This document shows, in pieces, positions 46,912-58,656 of a DNA stretch of 64,000 bases; positions within the stretch are counted from its first letter, which is position 1, and each line of letters starts with the position of its first letter. The stretch spans positions 31,546,559-31,610,558 of the forward strand of contig NC_079210.1 of NCBI RefSeq assembly GCF_026745355.1, in the 5' to 3' direction. A program made the translations under genes and the position numbers. This DNA is from Beta vulgaris subsp. vulgaris (taxonomy: Eukaryota > Streptophyta > Magnoliopsida > Caryophyllales > Amaranthaceae). The notes beneath the pieces are model-generated. The model searched no databases. It had not been told where the DNA came from and was given only the letters and a program-made list of their open reading frames with translations.

Positions 46912-47415
46912 TTAAATCAGTATCTCTTAATTGTATTTTTTTCTGTTGTAATCTTTCTATACATCTGGATAAGTAGAAAAGCTATCTTATATCCTTTTGT
47001 TGCTGTTTTTGGGCTGCTGACATTGATGTCATCACTGTTATGCTTTGGAGTTTGGAGGCATGAACGTAATCTTCAAATAGAAAATTGAGTTCTCTTATTT
47101 ATATGCTTATGTATTCCCATCTTTAAGTGGTATAACTACTACGGGTATTTTTTTTTACTTAAATCAGTATCTCTTAATTGTATTTTTTTTTCTGTTGTAA
47201 TCTTTCTATACATCTGAATAAGTCGAAAAGCTATCTTATATTCTTTTGTTGCTGTTCTTGGGCTGCTGACATTGATGTCATCACTGTTATGCTTTGGAGT
47301 TTGGAGGCATGAATGTAATCTAGTATCGAACGTTGATGAAATAGAAAATTGAGCTCTCTTATTTATATGCTTATGTATTCCCATCTTTAAGTGGTATAAC
47401 TAGTACGGGTATTTT
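46912..47415. repeat. 247-bp tandem duplication in MIP3 3' flank
   Basis: Units start at 46912 and 47159 with TTAAATCAGTATCTCTTAAT and run in parallel through GGAGGCATGAA and CCCATCTTTAAGTGGTATAA. Unit 2 has an extra AGTATCGAACGTTGATGA. That insertion is also present in the more distant copy at 53047, so the distant copy derives from a unit-2-like sequence. Confidence 0.92.
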
Positions 47416-48398
47416 TTACTTGTTAATGACCGTGGACGACCCTTCGTGGAATTTATATTCTTATTTACTTGCAAAAATAGGGAAATGGGACATGATTTCG
47501 AGCACGCAATAAGATAGAAGATATCGATTCATTTGGTTGAGTTATATATGTTGCGAGCCAACTCCTTTTTTCAAAAGCAAAAAAATAAGGATTCCGAAAA
47601 CAAGAATAAAGAAAAAAGGATAGGTACAAAAAAAGGAATATTCCATCAAATTCATTATTTTTTTGATAGAACTTTTACTTGAAACTTTTTTAAAAAAAGG
47701 TTATTATGAAACATGTTTTGTGTAGCACAAGATAAGAGTTTGGTTGTGTTCACTCGAAAGTGCAATGATGAAATGAACGCATTTATCCGCACAAAGTCTT
47801 GTCATGTGAATGGCTCTATTTTAATGCTTCGAGTGCTTGTTATAGAACATGGATGTGATCATGTACGTGCCCCCCAAATTTTGACGCCAAATCTATTACT
47901 TTATCTTAGTTTTGACAATATTTTTAGTTTGAGACTTAATTTAACTCAACCCTGAAAAACATGTAAACTAATGGATTCAAAAGGGTAGGAATAGGATTGA
48001 CCCGTTGGTTTAAGATGGAATAAGTTTGATAGATTGCTTTTGGAACAATTAGCATAAGTTGGGATGCTACCTGAGAAGATTTTATCTTTATTGGAAAATT
48101 GCAACTTTTTTCTCTCATTGATCACTTTCCATGACCCAATAAAGAAAATTGTTGCATATTTCAACTCTCATGTGCTAGGACTTTCGGTTAATCATCGTAA
48201 TTGCTAGTAATATGTAAAGCTAATTAAGTATAGTCTGATTCAATTCAATGAATTGTATAGAACTTTGAGCAGCTTATATTTTTAGCCTGGCATAACTTGA
48301 TGGGACAAACTATTTGTAAAGGTGCGACACTACTCAATCACACCTTCCCAAACCATTATTATCATTTGTTTGATTACTAGACTAACTTTGGCCTAACC
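47228..48398. repeat. Segment A, copy 1, of a larger tandem duplication
   Basis: It starts at AAGCTATCTTA and runs to GGCCTAACC. It aligns to 52963–54038 with many small differences; shared landmarks are TGACATTGATGTCATC, GGGACATGATTTC, AGATTGCTTTTGGAACAATT and GAAAATTGTTGCATATTTCA. No protein is encoded. Confidence 0.85.
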
Positions 48399-49405
48399 TG
48401 TATCAGCACGTTGTAAATAGCAGCTTAATTAAGACATAAAAACGGCTAATTATGGAGTTAAGCTACTAATTAGAGATAGATTGTTATGGCGGACTTTCGC
48501 ACCTTTCTTGCCAAGGAAACTAAGGAAATCCCACAATATTATCCAAGCATATTACCAAAATAAGCTATAGTAAAATAGTTATTACAATATATCTTGAGTA
48601 CTTGGATAATAAATCGGAAATACAAGTTTAACTTGCTAAAAATTATCGTACATATTAGATTATCTTATAGCAGTAGAAAATAAATACATTAATCACGACT
48701 TCACATTTACACAGTTGCTAATCCATGACATTTCCTTTAATCCTGCAAAACAGATGAACCTACCCCCACCCGAACAGGTTCAAAGAACAAAACAAGTCAG
48801 CTTATTCTGATACACAAGTTCCACTGATGCACAATAATAAGGTGGCTGAAATTACGCAACTGATTCTTAATCATAATCAAAGCAGAAAACTCATAACTTT
48901 CATAAAAGCATTTGTATCTACATAGAAACCCAGTGGCATTTCCTCAGAGATACATTTACACTTGCTAAGAAATACATTGATTTTCTCCCTTACGTTTCTA
49001 TAAAAATACGTTGTATATTCCAAAGTCATTCCCAAGATTTATCTCAATATATCACATAATACTTTGAGTACATATAGCACGAATAGTACTCTTAAAACTT
49101 ATCACAAAACGTAGCATAACTCCAGAAAAGACGAATGAAGAGGGCTCAACCACATCTCCAAATTTTTGAGGGAGGTTTCTCCACCTTTCATACTCTTCTT
49201 GCAAAACTTTAGGCCATGAACCCAAACAAAGGAGCAATACCCCTCCATATACATAATGAGGAAACCATGCTTTACGAATATTTTTCATCACTGCTTACAC
49301 ATACAACTACTTCCTTATAAAACTAAAATTATACTCGTATAATATAATTTATACTCAATACTTAAACTTAAATACTTATACTCAGCTTCTTATACTGAAA
49401 TACTT

Positions 49406-49540
49406 TTTTTTAGGTAAGATGAAGGGGATTCACTTGAGGGGGATAAGGGGAACACTCAAATGAGTCTCGTGAGGTTTGATCCCTAACCCTCAAGAATATG
49501 AGGTGGGGAGCGATCCCACTACTCCACCACCTCAACCTCT
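49406..49540 (-). mobile_element. Short SINE inside the LTR-type element
   Basis: On the minus strand the element runs from GAGGTTGAGGTGGTGGAGTA to an A-run (T-run on the + strand, 49406–49411). It has a pol III-like B box (GGATCAAACC) and an A-box-like GTGGAGTAGTGG. It is flanked by 17-bp direct repeats differing at one base: CTTATACTGAAATACTT (49389–49405) and CTTATATTGAAATACTT (49541–49557). The neighbourhood is naturally rich in AATACTTATAC words, which weakens the TSD evidence a little. Confidence 0.75.
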
Positions 49541-51724
49541 CTTATATTGAAATACTTAACTTACATATTAATAGTCAAATACTTGTACTTAAATACTTAT
49601 ACAGATCTAGTTATACTTCAATACTCATAATTCAATACTTATACTGGAATCATAAGGCTCAAATGCTTTTACTTAACTTCCAACATTAATTCATATGTTT
49701 TAAATACATTTTGTCATACCGAGTTTCCCCCTTACAACAGATGAATGGTTAAAGGTTCCAATAAGAGTTGCTAAAAGGGGGTTCCAACAAGAATTCTTGA
49801 AAGGTTTTCGAATCTTGATCGGTATCGTTGAAAAGTAACAAACAAGACATAGACAACATGTAGAGGTGTCCCTAAAGAGGCTTTTAAACATAGGGAAAAG
49901 AATATGTCACGCAAGTAAACAAATATCAATTCCATGGTTTTTGGTTTTGTGTTAAGGTGTGACGGTTTAGACATGAGATTGTACCATATTTTATATGCTT
50001 AACTAGGAGTTCGGATGCCAATAAGTGAATGGTTATATGCAATATTTAGTCGACATTCAAAGACACAAAATGAACCAAGGAAACAATGGTAAATTGACTT
50101 GGAAAAACAAATAGGCAAAATCAGTTCTTTAAGTGTTCTTTACTTATCAAACTGAGGTTGTGTGTGGCATGTGACGGATGAACAAAGCAAGGTTTTATTC
50201 AATGATCAAGGCATAAATGTTCTAAAAGTATATCATAAAGGCTTGACCACAAATGAGATTAATAATCATTAATCAAGGCACAACCAAGGTAATAGCAAGG
50301 TCCGATTAGTTTAGCGGAACTTGACATGCAACAGCTCGTAGTCCAAAGATCATTACCAAAAATTCATTTGCAACATTAGTAATCACTTGCATTAGTAGAT
50401 AAGTTAGTAGATTAATAAAACAACAAATATTCAAAATTTATATAATTTCCACAAATCAATGCTACACAGAAAAGCTAAAAGTGTAAAGTTTAAGAGGTGA
50501 TCCTTGTGTACCTTAATCTGAAGTTTAGAACTATCAAGAACCGAGCCTATACCGGGGAGTCAAAACTAATAACAGCTTTTATAAACTCCAAATCCAACTC
50601 TTCCAACTCCAAGTTGAACGCAGGAAACTCTACCTACAACCCTCAATTCCGGAGGTTGGCAGCTCATCAACTACGAGAAAAATGTGATCGCAATCAAGCA
50701 CATAACATTGAATGGTCTTGTGATCTCAATCAAGACATTCTTTAGCTAGGTCCATAGCAGCTAATTCAATAATGGATGGTCTTGTTGAAGGCTTTTTTAC
50801 TTCTACTGAGAGCAAAGTCCTTACTTACCAGACCGGGCTACTTGAATAGCAGAAAGAAAAAATGTCACGAACCCAACTCCTAGGTCACTAGGAAGAAGAA
50901 TGGAGGGAAATAGAAGAGGTCCTGTAAAGAAGCTTTCATTCGATGCTTCTGATTCAACTCCCAGACAAACAAGGAAGTATGCGCGAAGATAGGGTTAGTC
51001 CCTGCGGCAGGCATTATCCGGGAACGATTATCCGGGAACTTACAGAAGGTTGGCGTGACACGCCTAAATCCACAACGCTTCAGATGAAGAGATATATCTT
51101 TCCACTTTAGCAGCTTGAACTCTTCGATCAAGAGATACCTTATGTCAAATCAACTAAGTAGCTGACCTCTTAGACGTTCGTGGGTATCCAAATTCATACA
51201 TAATCTTCTCCAACATGAGATAGAGTAAGTGGGCCTATTTCATATAACAAACTCAGTAAAGAAGGATCCATATTTTTAATTTATACCTGTGATCATTATC
51301 AACCCTTCTTATAAGAACTAATCTCTTTTACACACATTAAATTGTCCTTAACCAACCTCTCAATACCTTAAATATAACATGCATGGCTTAAAATTCAATA
51401 GTTAACCCAAATAATCAAGTTTATAACCTAAAAACCACATTGTTGCAACAGCTTAACCACATCTTACCTTCCATAATTTTCTTTGATGCTACTGATCTAG
51501 AACCTCAAATTTGATGCTAGCCCATTATGGAGGATGACTTAGAAATCCTGTAGAAGAGAATTATATGTAAGATTGAGCGTAAAACTCCAGCAAAAACAAG
51601 CTGCCAAAAGACAACATGTTTCACACAGGAACCACGCCAGCAAGAAGAAAAAAAAGAAAGAGAAGGTAGAGATTGTGGAAGCTTTTGGAAAGTGAAATCA
51701 GCTGAATAAAATCAGAGATCCTTG

Positions 51725-51868
51725 CACTAGTGGAAAAAAGCAGTAGGGCTGCACTGAAAATGGCATGTAGGGCTGCGCTTTTTGAGGGCAGCCCTTTCCA
51801 TCGCAGCCCTTCACTATTCAAGTAGGGCTGCGCTAGTAAAGCGCAGCCCTTCACAAGAAAGGGCTGCT
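51725..51868 (+). mobile_element. CACTA terminus of a third family, partner not found
   Basis: CACTAGTGGAAAAAAGCAG is followed by paired AGGGCTGCGCT and AGCGCAGCCCT subterminal repeats over about 130 bp. The core differs from the TTGCTGCGG family at 3121 and 21142. No opposing terminus was seen up to 52372, so only the end survives, or the rest is beyond recognition. Confidence 0.75.
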
Positions 51869-52377
51869 TATATATTGAGAATCGGCAATGGTAATTTTGT
51901 GGTTTTGAATTAGTAATTGGGCCAAAATTGTTTTTCATTTGCTTAAAAACAAACCATAATTTTCATTGCTTCTAATGCTTGAATTATCTCCTAAATCACT
52001 TCCTAAACCATATTTATTCTGAACTAATTCCCCCATAATATATTTTATACCTTAATGAACCTATTTTGGCATAGTTAACCCTTAGTCTCAATCTTCAAGA
52101 TATCTTAAAGACAATACCGATAATAACTACAAATCCCAAAACTCCCGAACGATATTCAACATTCCTAAAGTAGCTTACAAATGACTTGTTTTAGCTTATA
52201 CTTTACATAACTTAACACATAATAACACATATTATTCACATAAGAAGCTATTCATACATTTTTTTTATTCCACTGAAAATTCACATAAAGTTACTTAGAG
52301 ATTAGTACGCTAATAATGTTAACAAGTCTTATTTATCAAAATAATCTTAGCTTAAAAACTGAGGTTATTACATAACC

Positions 52378-52962
52378 TCTTATATCGAGCCAAAGGGACA
52401 AGTGCATATTAATTTCCATCCTTGAAGGCTTAATTATGGAAGCTCATGGGTCATTAATGATTTTCCCATGACTTTAATGATCTAATGGATACTAGTATTT
52501 AGGTCGATTTGAGCTTGAAAATAAATTGGGTTAAAAACTTTAAAACTAAACTTCTAATAAACAAAATGCAAAAAGAAAATAAAAATGTCATGAGACCCAA
52601 TGGATTGGTCCAAGTTCGATTTAGGCTAAGGTTAAGCACTTTTCAATCCATAACTCGAGGTGGCTTGATCCAAGGCAACTCATAACCTGGAATGATCTAA
52701 CTCGAATCCAACTCATAAGCTCGAAACATATTTGATTGGCAATTTTGGATCTCAATAGTGGAAAAGCACACTATGTATAATTCTAATTGTTAGCATTTTC
52801 TGATTCATAACAAAAACTTAGAACAAATTTTTTCAGCCATTATGTATGAAATTCAGCAAATAGAAGAACACATATATATCCCTTAGCTCAGCACCTCCAT
52901 CTCACTTACCCTGACCTTATTTCTCATTACATTTTATGTAAAAATAAGTTCAAATCAATAAT
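52378..52962. repeat. Segment B, copy 1
   Basis: It aligns with 54039–54640 (shared CATGACTTTA, ACTTTAAAACTAAACTTCTA, TTTTCAATCCATAACTCGAG, ATAGAAGAACACA). It followed segment A1 before the LTR-type element inserted between them. Confidence 0.85.
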
Positions 52963-54038
52963 AAGCTATCTTAGATCCTTTGTTGCTGTTTTGAGGTTGA
53001 TGACATTGATGTCATCGTTGTTATGCTTTGGAGGCATGAACGTAATCCAGTATCGAACGTTGATGAAGTCGGAAAAACAACAACAAAGATGTTCTATGAA
53101 TCGACTTCTCCTATTGATATGCTTTTATATTCCCATCTTTAAGTGGTATAACTAGTACATGTACTTTTTACTTGTTAATGACTGTAGACGATCTTAAGTC
53201 GAATATATATTCTTATTTACTTCAAATTAACCTGGAAAACAAGGAAATGGGACATGATTTCAAGCATACAATAAGATAAAATATCTTGGTTCATTTGGTT
53301 GAGCTATATATGTTGTGAGAATGATCGATAAAGATAAAAAAAAGGCTACTATGAATCCACGTTTTGGGTTTGGTGATGTTGATTTCAAAGTGCAATGATG
53401 AAAGTAACTATGTGAATGGCATTGTTCTAATGTGTTGCTAAATATAGAACATCGACGTGATCACGGGCGTGTGCCCTGACCGAATTGTCGAAGCCAAATC
53501 TACTTGTTTATCTTAGTTTTGAAAAAGATTTTGAATTTGAAACACAATTTAACCCAACCCCTATGAACTTGTAAAATAGTGGGTTCAAAAGGGTTGGATT
53601 ACGATTGACCCATTGGGTCTAAGACGAAATAAACTTGATAGATTGCTTTTGGAACAATTCGCATAAGTTGGAGATGATTATTTTTACATCTGCTAAAAGT
53701 TGAAGATGATGCATGAAAGTAAATCTTCTACCTTCATTGGAAAATTGTAGCTCCTTTCTCTCACTAATCTATTTCCATGACTGAACAAAGAAAATTGTTG
53801 CATATTTCAACTCTTATATTCTAGGACTTTTGATTAATTGTTGTAATTACTAATATGTAAATCAAATTAAGTATAGTTTGATTCATTTCAATAAAATGTA
53901 TAGGAGTTTAAGCAGCCTATTTTTCAGCCTAAAATGTATCATGGAGCAAACTATTTGTAAATGTGCGAATTTGTCAATCAAACCTTTTCATACCATTATT
54001 ATATTTTGTTTGATTACTAGATTAACTATGGCCTAACC
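52963..54038. repeat. Segment A, copy 2
   Basis: Diverged copy of 47228–48398, starting AAGCTATCTTAGATCC and ending GGCCTAACC. It adjoins segment B copy 2 without any insertion. Confidence 0.85.
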
Positions 54039-54640
54039 CCTTGTCTCGAGCCAAAAGTCCAAGGTTATATTAATTACAGTCTTGAAGGCTCAATTGTGGT
54101 ATATGCCGTTATTGATTTTGACATGACTTTAGCGATCTAGCGGGTACTAATATTTTTGTCGATCAGATCTTGAAAATAAAATGGCTGAAACTTTAAAACT
54201 AAACTTCTAATAAACAAAAAGGAAAAAAAATATCATGAGACCCATTGGATTGGCCCAAGCTCGAAACTTTAGGCTTAGGTTAATCACTTTTCAATCCATA
54301 ACTCGAGGTGACTTGATCCAGGACAATTCTAGAATGATCCTACCTAAATCGGACTTAACGTATTTGATTGACAATTTTTGAATCTCAATTGTAGTAAAGA
54401 ACATTCCCTACAAGCCTACTTGTTGGCACTTTTAATACACAAACAAAAACTTAGAGCATATTTTTTTAGCAATTATATGCTTCATAAGATTGAGTAAATA
54501 GAAGAACACACATTACACCTATGTGCACCCTATCTCAAGAGTCGAGACCTTCATCTCACTTTCCCCAACAACCCATCATCAGTTTACATTTTCCCTTGTA
54601 AAATAAGTTCAAATTAACAAACTCAAAATAAGTGAAACAG
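54039..54640. repeat. Segment B, copy 2
   Basis: Diverged copy of 52378–52962. Together the four segments show an ancestral A–B unit of about 1.7 kb present twice in tandem. Confidence 0.82.
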
Positions 54641-54837
54641 ATCTCAATCAAAACGACTTACTTATTTGGCTATTTGCTACCTCATGAACGGCACGAAGCT
54701 TTTGTTTGGCGCAAATTAGATCCTACACCGAAGCGTAGGATCCTACACCTCGCTGTTGTTTTGATTGTTTTAGGGGAGCCAAAATTTGGCTGAGTTTTGG
54801 CGCCTTTTTTGGAAGTGGGTCAGCTTTGTTTCTCTCT

Positions 54838-55703
54838 CATGCAATGTCATTTTGTACTTTGTTACTTACATTAATCAATCATTCACTCTCTTCCTCTCTC
54901 ATTAATTTCTCAAGAAGCATTTCAATTCTCTCTCATTTATTTTGTTCTTCATTGATTTCTCCCTGAGTTTCATTATTTTCTATCATAAATTGCCAAAAGT
55001 TGATACTTGGTTTGATTTTCGATTTTGCATTTTGTAAAACTTTCCATGTTTCATGGTACTCAAGTTGAAAAATGGAGGATATACGTGAAAATGATGAAAT
55101 TTCATTTGATCGATAATGTTATTCCTCATAATGCAATGGGAGATTTAGGGGAAGGAGGAGAAAGAGAAGAAGATGAATTACCGGAGAAGAATGGTATTTA
55201 GTTGCGAAAGCCTTTTTTTTAAAGTACAAATACATGTGGTTTGGTATGCAATAATATACGAATGTACATTTGGGGATTTTCAATGATCAAAGTAATGACC
55301 ATCAGTGTACAGTGTCAGATATCCCATGAATTGTCATTTTGTACTTTGGTAGTTACATAAGTCAATCATTCACTTTCTCTGTCTCTCATTTATTATTCAA
55401 GAAGCAATTCAATGCTGTATCTCATTTATTTTGTCCTTTATTAATTTCTCCCTGATTTTCATGTATCTCTATCATAAATTCCCAAAAGTTGATACTTGGT
55501 ATGATTTTCTGTTTTGCATCTGTAAAACTTTCTATGTTTAATGATTCTCAATTTGCCAAATGGAGAATAGAAGTGAAAAATGATAGAATTTATGTGCGAA
55601 ACCATTTTTTTAAGGACAAATGCATGTGGATTGGTGTGCAATAATATACAAATGTACATTTGGGGATTTCCAGTGATCAAAGTAGTGACCACCAGTGTAC
55701 ATT
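54838..55703. repeat. Tandem duplication upstream of and within FAR1-like pseudogene
   Basis: 54838–55319 and 55320–55703 align (GTCATTTTGTACTTTG, CCAAAAGTTGATACTTGGT, GCAATAATATAC, AATGTACATTTGGGGATTT). The second copy lacks about 100 bp that in the first copy contain the predicted first exon of the FAR1-like gene. Confidence 0.85.
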
Positions 55704-57414
55704 ATGTTTTATCCTTGTATGCGTTGGTTGCACGTACTAGCTCCAACTACAGTTGCATGTACATGCTCGTACCTTTCATGTATACTTTGTTGACATTCAT
55801 GTACATTTACTGGGTTATAATCATGTTGTTATGTGTTCACCCTTTTTTGTTTGTCTATAGAATATGTTGAGTCTGAGACATCTGAATTGATACACAAAGA
55901 GGTTGCTAATGACAAAGAAGCTTACAAATTATACAATGACTATGCATTTGTGGATTTGGGATCCGGAAGGGCAAAGTTTGTTGGAAATATGATACAAAGA
56001 CCATCAGACAACGATTTTTAGTTTGTAGTCATGAAGGTTTGAAGGACACAAAAGGTGGTGTGCCTAAGGTATATTTTTTGTTGTGTGTTGTTTAATGTAG
56101 GTTATGATAATATGTACATTGTAGTATAGTATATGGTTTTTTTTTTAGTATATGTAAGGTTACATGTTAGTGGGTATTTTTTATGTAATGTAAATTAGTA
56201 AACATGATGTAGTTATTGTTATATAGTGTACTTTAAGGAATTAGTAGATGTTGGTAAGGGGGTTTGATATATTATTTGTATTTAGCGTACATTATTCTTG
56301 TATATTAGTTATATGTTATTATATTAATGTATGTGGTTTAAATGTAAAATTGTGTTTATCACATGGTATAAATTAGTAAACTTGAGGTAGTTATTTTTTT
56401 GGGTGTAAATTATGGTGTTTAAAATATTTTGGGTTAAGATGTACATTGGCCTAATTTTATATATTAGTGTTTTTGGCACGGTGATGATCATTAATTCAAA
56501 CCTATTGTTCACTGGAGTATACTTGATGTTCTTTTTGGCACAGGCATATACTAAGCTTGATCAACGTTGTGGATGTAAAGCATATATTCAATTTGATGTT
56601 TCCAAAGAGTCTGGATTCTTTATTGTTACTAAGCACCACATGATTCACAATCACCCCATGGTGTCATTTAAACAAAGACATTTAATAAGATCTCATAGGA
56701 AATTACAGTTGAACAGTTGCACATGATTAATAATTTGAGAAGTTGTGGGGGTTGGGGATACTAAAGCTGTGCGTGTATTGAGGAAGGAAGCGGGGGGATT
56801 TGCCAATCTTGGATTTGCGAACAGGGATGCTTATGATGCAGTTGCTGCTCAAAGAAAAAAAGAACTTGATGGTTGTGATAGTAACCAACTGATTAAGAAC
56901 TTTACACAAAAACAAGCAGGCGAAGGTGATTTTTATTATGATGTTCGACTAGATGTTGTAGGGTATTTAATCAATTTTTTTGGAGAGATGGAAGAATGAA
57001 AAAGGATTATGAGGTGTTTGGAGATTTAGTTGTTCATGATACGACGTACCGCACGAACAAGTATGAGATGATTTGTGGTCCCTTTGTTGGGATGAACCAT
57101 CACCAAAGGAATGTAATGTTTGGAGTTGGTTTCCTATTAAACGAGGACACCAATTCTTTTGTGTGGTTGTTTGAATCGTTTTTGAAAAGTATGGGAGGTA
57201 GGTCACCGATAACCATAATGACCGACCAAGATGTCGCCATGGCCAAGGCTATAAGCATTGTTTTTCCGAATGTTATACATCGTTTATGTATATGGCACAT
57301 AGGGAAAAATTCTATCAACAATATAAAAGGCTTGAGGGGAAAGGCTGGATTTGTGGATCTATTCAATTATGTTCTAAAACATTGTGAGACCAAGAATGAG
57401 TTTAACTGGAAAAG
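55091..57414 (+). pseudogene. FAR1/FRS-type gene (MULE-derived), frameshifted and truncated
   Basis: Exons inferred from splice sites and similarity are 55091–55193, 55861–56068 and 56544–57414. Exon 2 holds the FAR1 DNA-binding domain: KEAYKLYNDYAF, then after a one-base frameshift GIRKGKVCWKYDTKTIRQRF and LVCSHEGLKDTKGG. Exon 3 completes the zinc site (QRCGCKAYIQFDV ... HNHPMV) and gives the MULE transposase domain: VVHDTTYRTNKYEMICGPFV with the first Asp, ITIMTDQDVAMAKAI with the second, and HRLCIWHIGKN. Further frameshifts lie near 56735 and 56970. FAR1/FRS proteins are transposase-derived transcription factors of light signalling; MULEs encode relatives. The frame ends at a donor-like AAAG|GTAAAA with no following exon before the CACTA sequence at 57605. 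Confidence 0.8.
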
Positions 57415-57604
57415 GTAAAAGACTAGTATAATATAGTGTAAAAGTGAAGTAAACTAATAGAGATACCCAAGTGTTTATAGTTTGCTAACCTTATACTTGA
57501 CCAATCTATGCATATAATATTACCTTATGTAACTGAATCCCTAACTATATATGATGCATATAATACTTTTGAGGAGATGAAACTGATATGTGATTGTGTA
57601 CCTT

Positions 57605-57997
57605 CTAAACTAAGAATTCTCGGACAACATCAGATGACAGCTTTGTTATGAGCTTCTGCAAGATGTCTTCAACCAGACTTTCCCTTGACTTGTCGAACTG
57701 CTCCATTTTCTTTACGTAATCTGCCTCAAGGTTTGCTTTCTTTTGCTCATAGTCTGCTTTAAGTTCCTTTCTCATGTCAGCAATCTCAGTCTTTTTGGCT
57801 TCCATGTCTGCCCTCACAACATCCATTACCTCTTTTGGCACCACATATGAACCAACAACAGCAACACTCTTCTTCAAGACCTTATTAGTGACCCCCCTAC
57901 CAAATAGCTTCCTACGACCAGGGTACTCCTTGTCCATCACACCCATAAAAGCATCTTTAGGGTCACTTTCATCTTCTATGGGTTGGTAACTCTTCAT
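57605..57997 (-). pseudogene. TnpA-like C-terminal coiled coil of a CACTA element
   Basis: The frame reads DAFMGVMDKEYPGRRKLFGR followed by GVTN, matching the plant CACTA motif 'D....VFG.EHPGR+RG.GRGV'. A charged coiled-coil rich in Lys/Glu/Ala follows (about residues 60–110). It lies downstream of the minus-strand tnp2 pseudogene, so it is probably the second gene of the same element. The 131-residue frame is open, but the N-terminal DNA-binding half is missing. Confidence 0.65.
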
Positions 57998-58344
57998 AGC
58001 TTCCTATAATTCACATAAACAGAATTATAGGTAGCAAAACCAATATCAATATTAATATCCTAAATCAATATAACATGCTTGGGTAAAGATTTTCTCACAG
58101 CAACTTGTAGTAGGTAATGCAATATAATGTGTGCATCGTGACTTTTATACCCAACAACTTTCCTTTCGGAGGAACGCACATAACGAGCAATATTAGATGC
58201 ACGCCCATATGGTAGTTTTGCTTCCTTTAAAGCTCGACAGAAGATATCTTTCTCTTGAGGTGACATAGAAAAGCTCCCTTTTTTGAAGAAAACATGTTTA
58301 CCATCATCTGCAAGTTGAGGATGCAACTCTTCTTTGAAACCTAA

Positions 58345-58656
58345 GGGGGGTGTTTGGTTCAAAGAAATAAGGTATAAGGTATGAGTTTAGAATGACTAAA
58401 ACCTATACCTAGTGTTTGTTTGCAAAATTTTAAATTTTTAAACCCATACCTCAAATCTATAAGGTATGGGGTTTAGAAACCCAAGGGAGGAGGTGGGTAT
58501 GACTCATACCAAACCTTGAAGTATAAAAATAAAAGGAAAAAGTTCATTCCAAGATAAATCCAAACACATGGAATCAAGTATCAAGTTCCAGCCCCATACC
58601 ACTCCAGTTTCATTCCTTATTCCAAACCTATACCACTTCATGAACCAAACACCCCC
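58345..58656. mobile_element. Tourist-like MITE (PIF/Harbinger), TSD TAA
   Basis: Inverted ends are GGGGGTGTTTGGTTCA and TGAACCAAACACCCCC (left end has one extra G), flanked by TAA (58342–58344, 58657–58659). The 3-bp TAA duplication and G-rich GGTGTTTGGT end fit Tourist/Harbinger MITEs. It contains internal GGTATGGGTTT-type repeats and no ORF of its own. Confidence 0.92.

Larger units (their letters stand above)
48399..52372 (-). mobile_element. LTR-type element, 3,974 bp, TSD TAACC
   Basis: The edges are TGTATCAGC and TTATTACA (TG...CA), flanked by the 5-bp duplication TAACC (48394–48398, 52373–52377). Removing it joins segments A1 and B1 as GGCCTAACCTCTTATATCGAGCC. The paralogous uninterrupted junction at 54031–54055 reads GGCCTAACCCCTTGTCTCGAGCC, an empty-site control. 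Read on the minus strand it starts TGTAATAACCTC, similar in style to the TGTAATACCCC LTR at 10663. No gag, pol or internal LTR repeat was found, so it is best seen as a very large solo LTR enlarged by nested insertions, or a non-coding LARD-like element. Confidence 0.85.
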
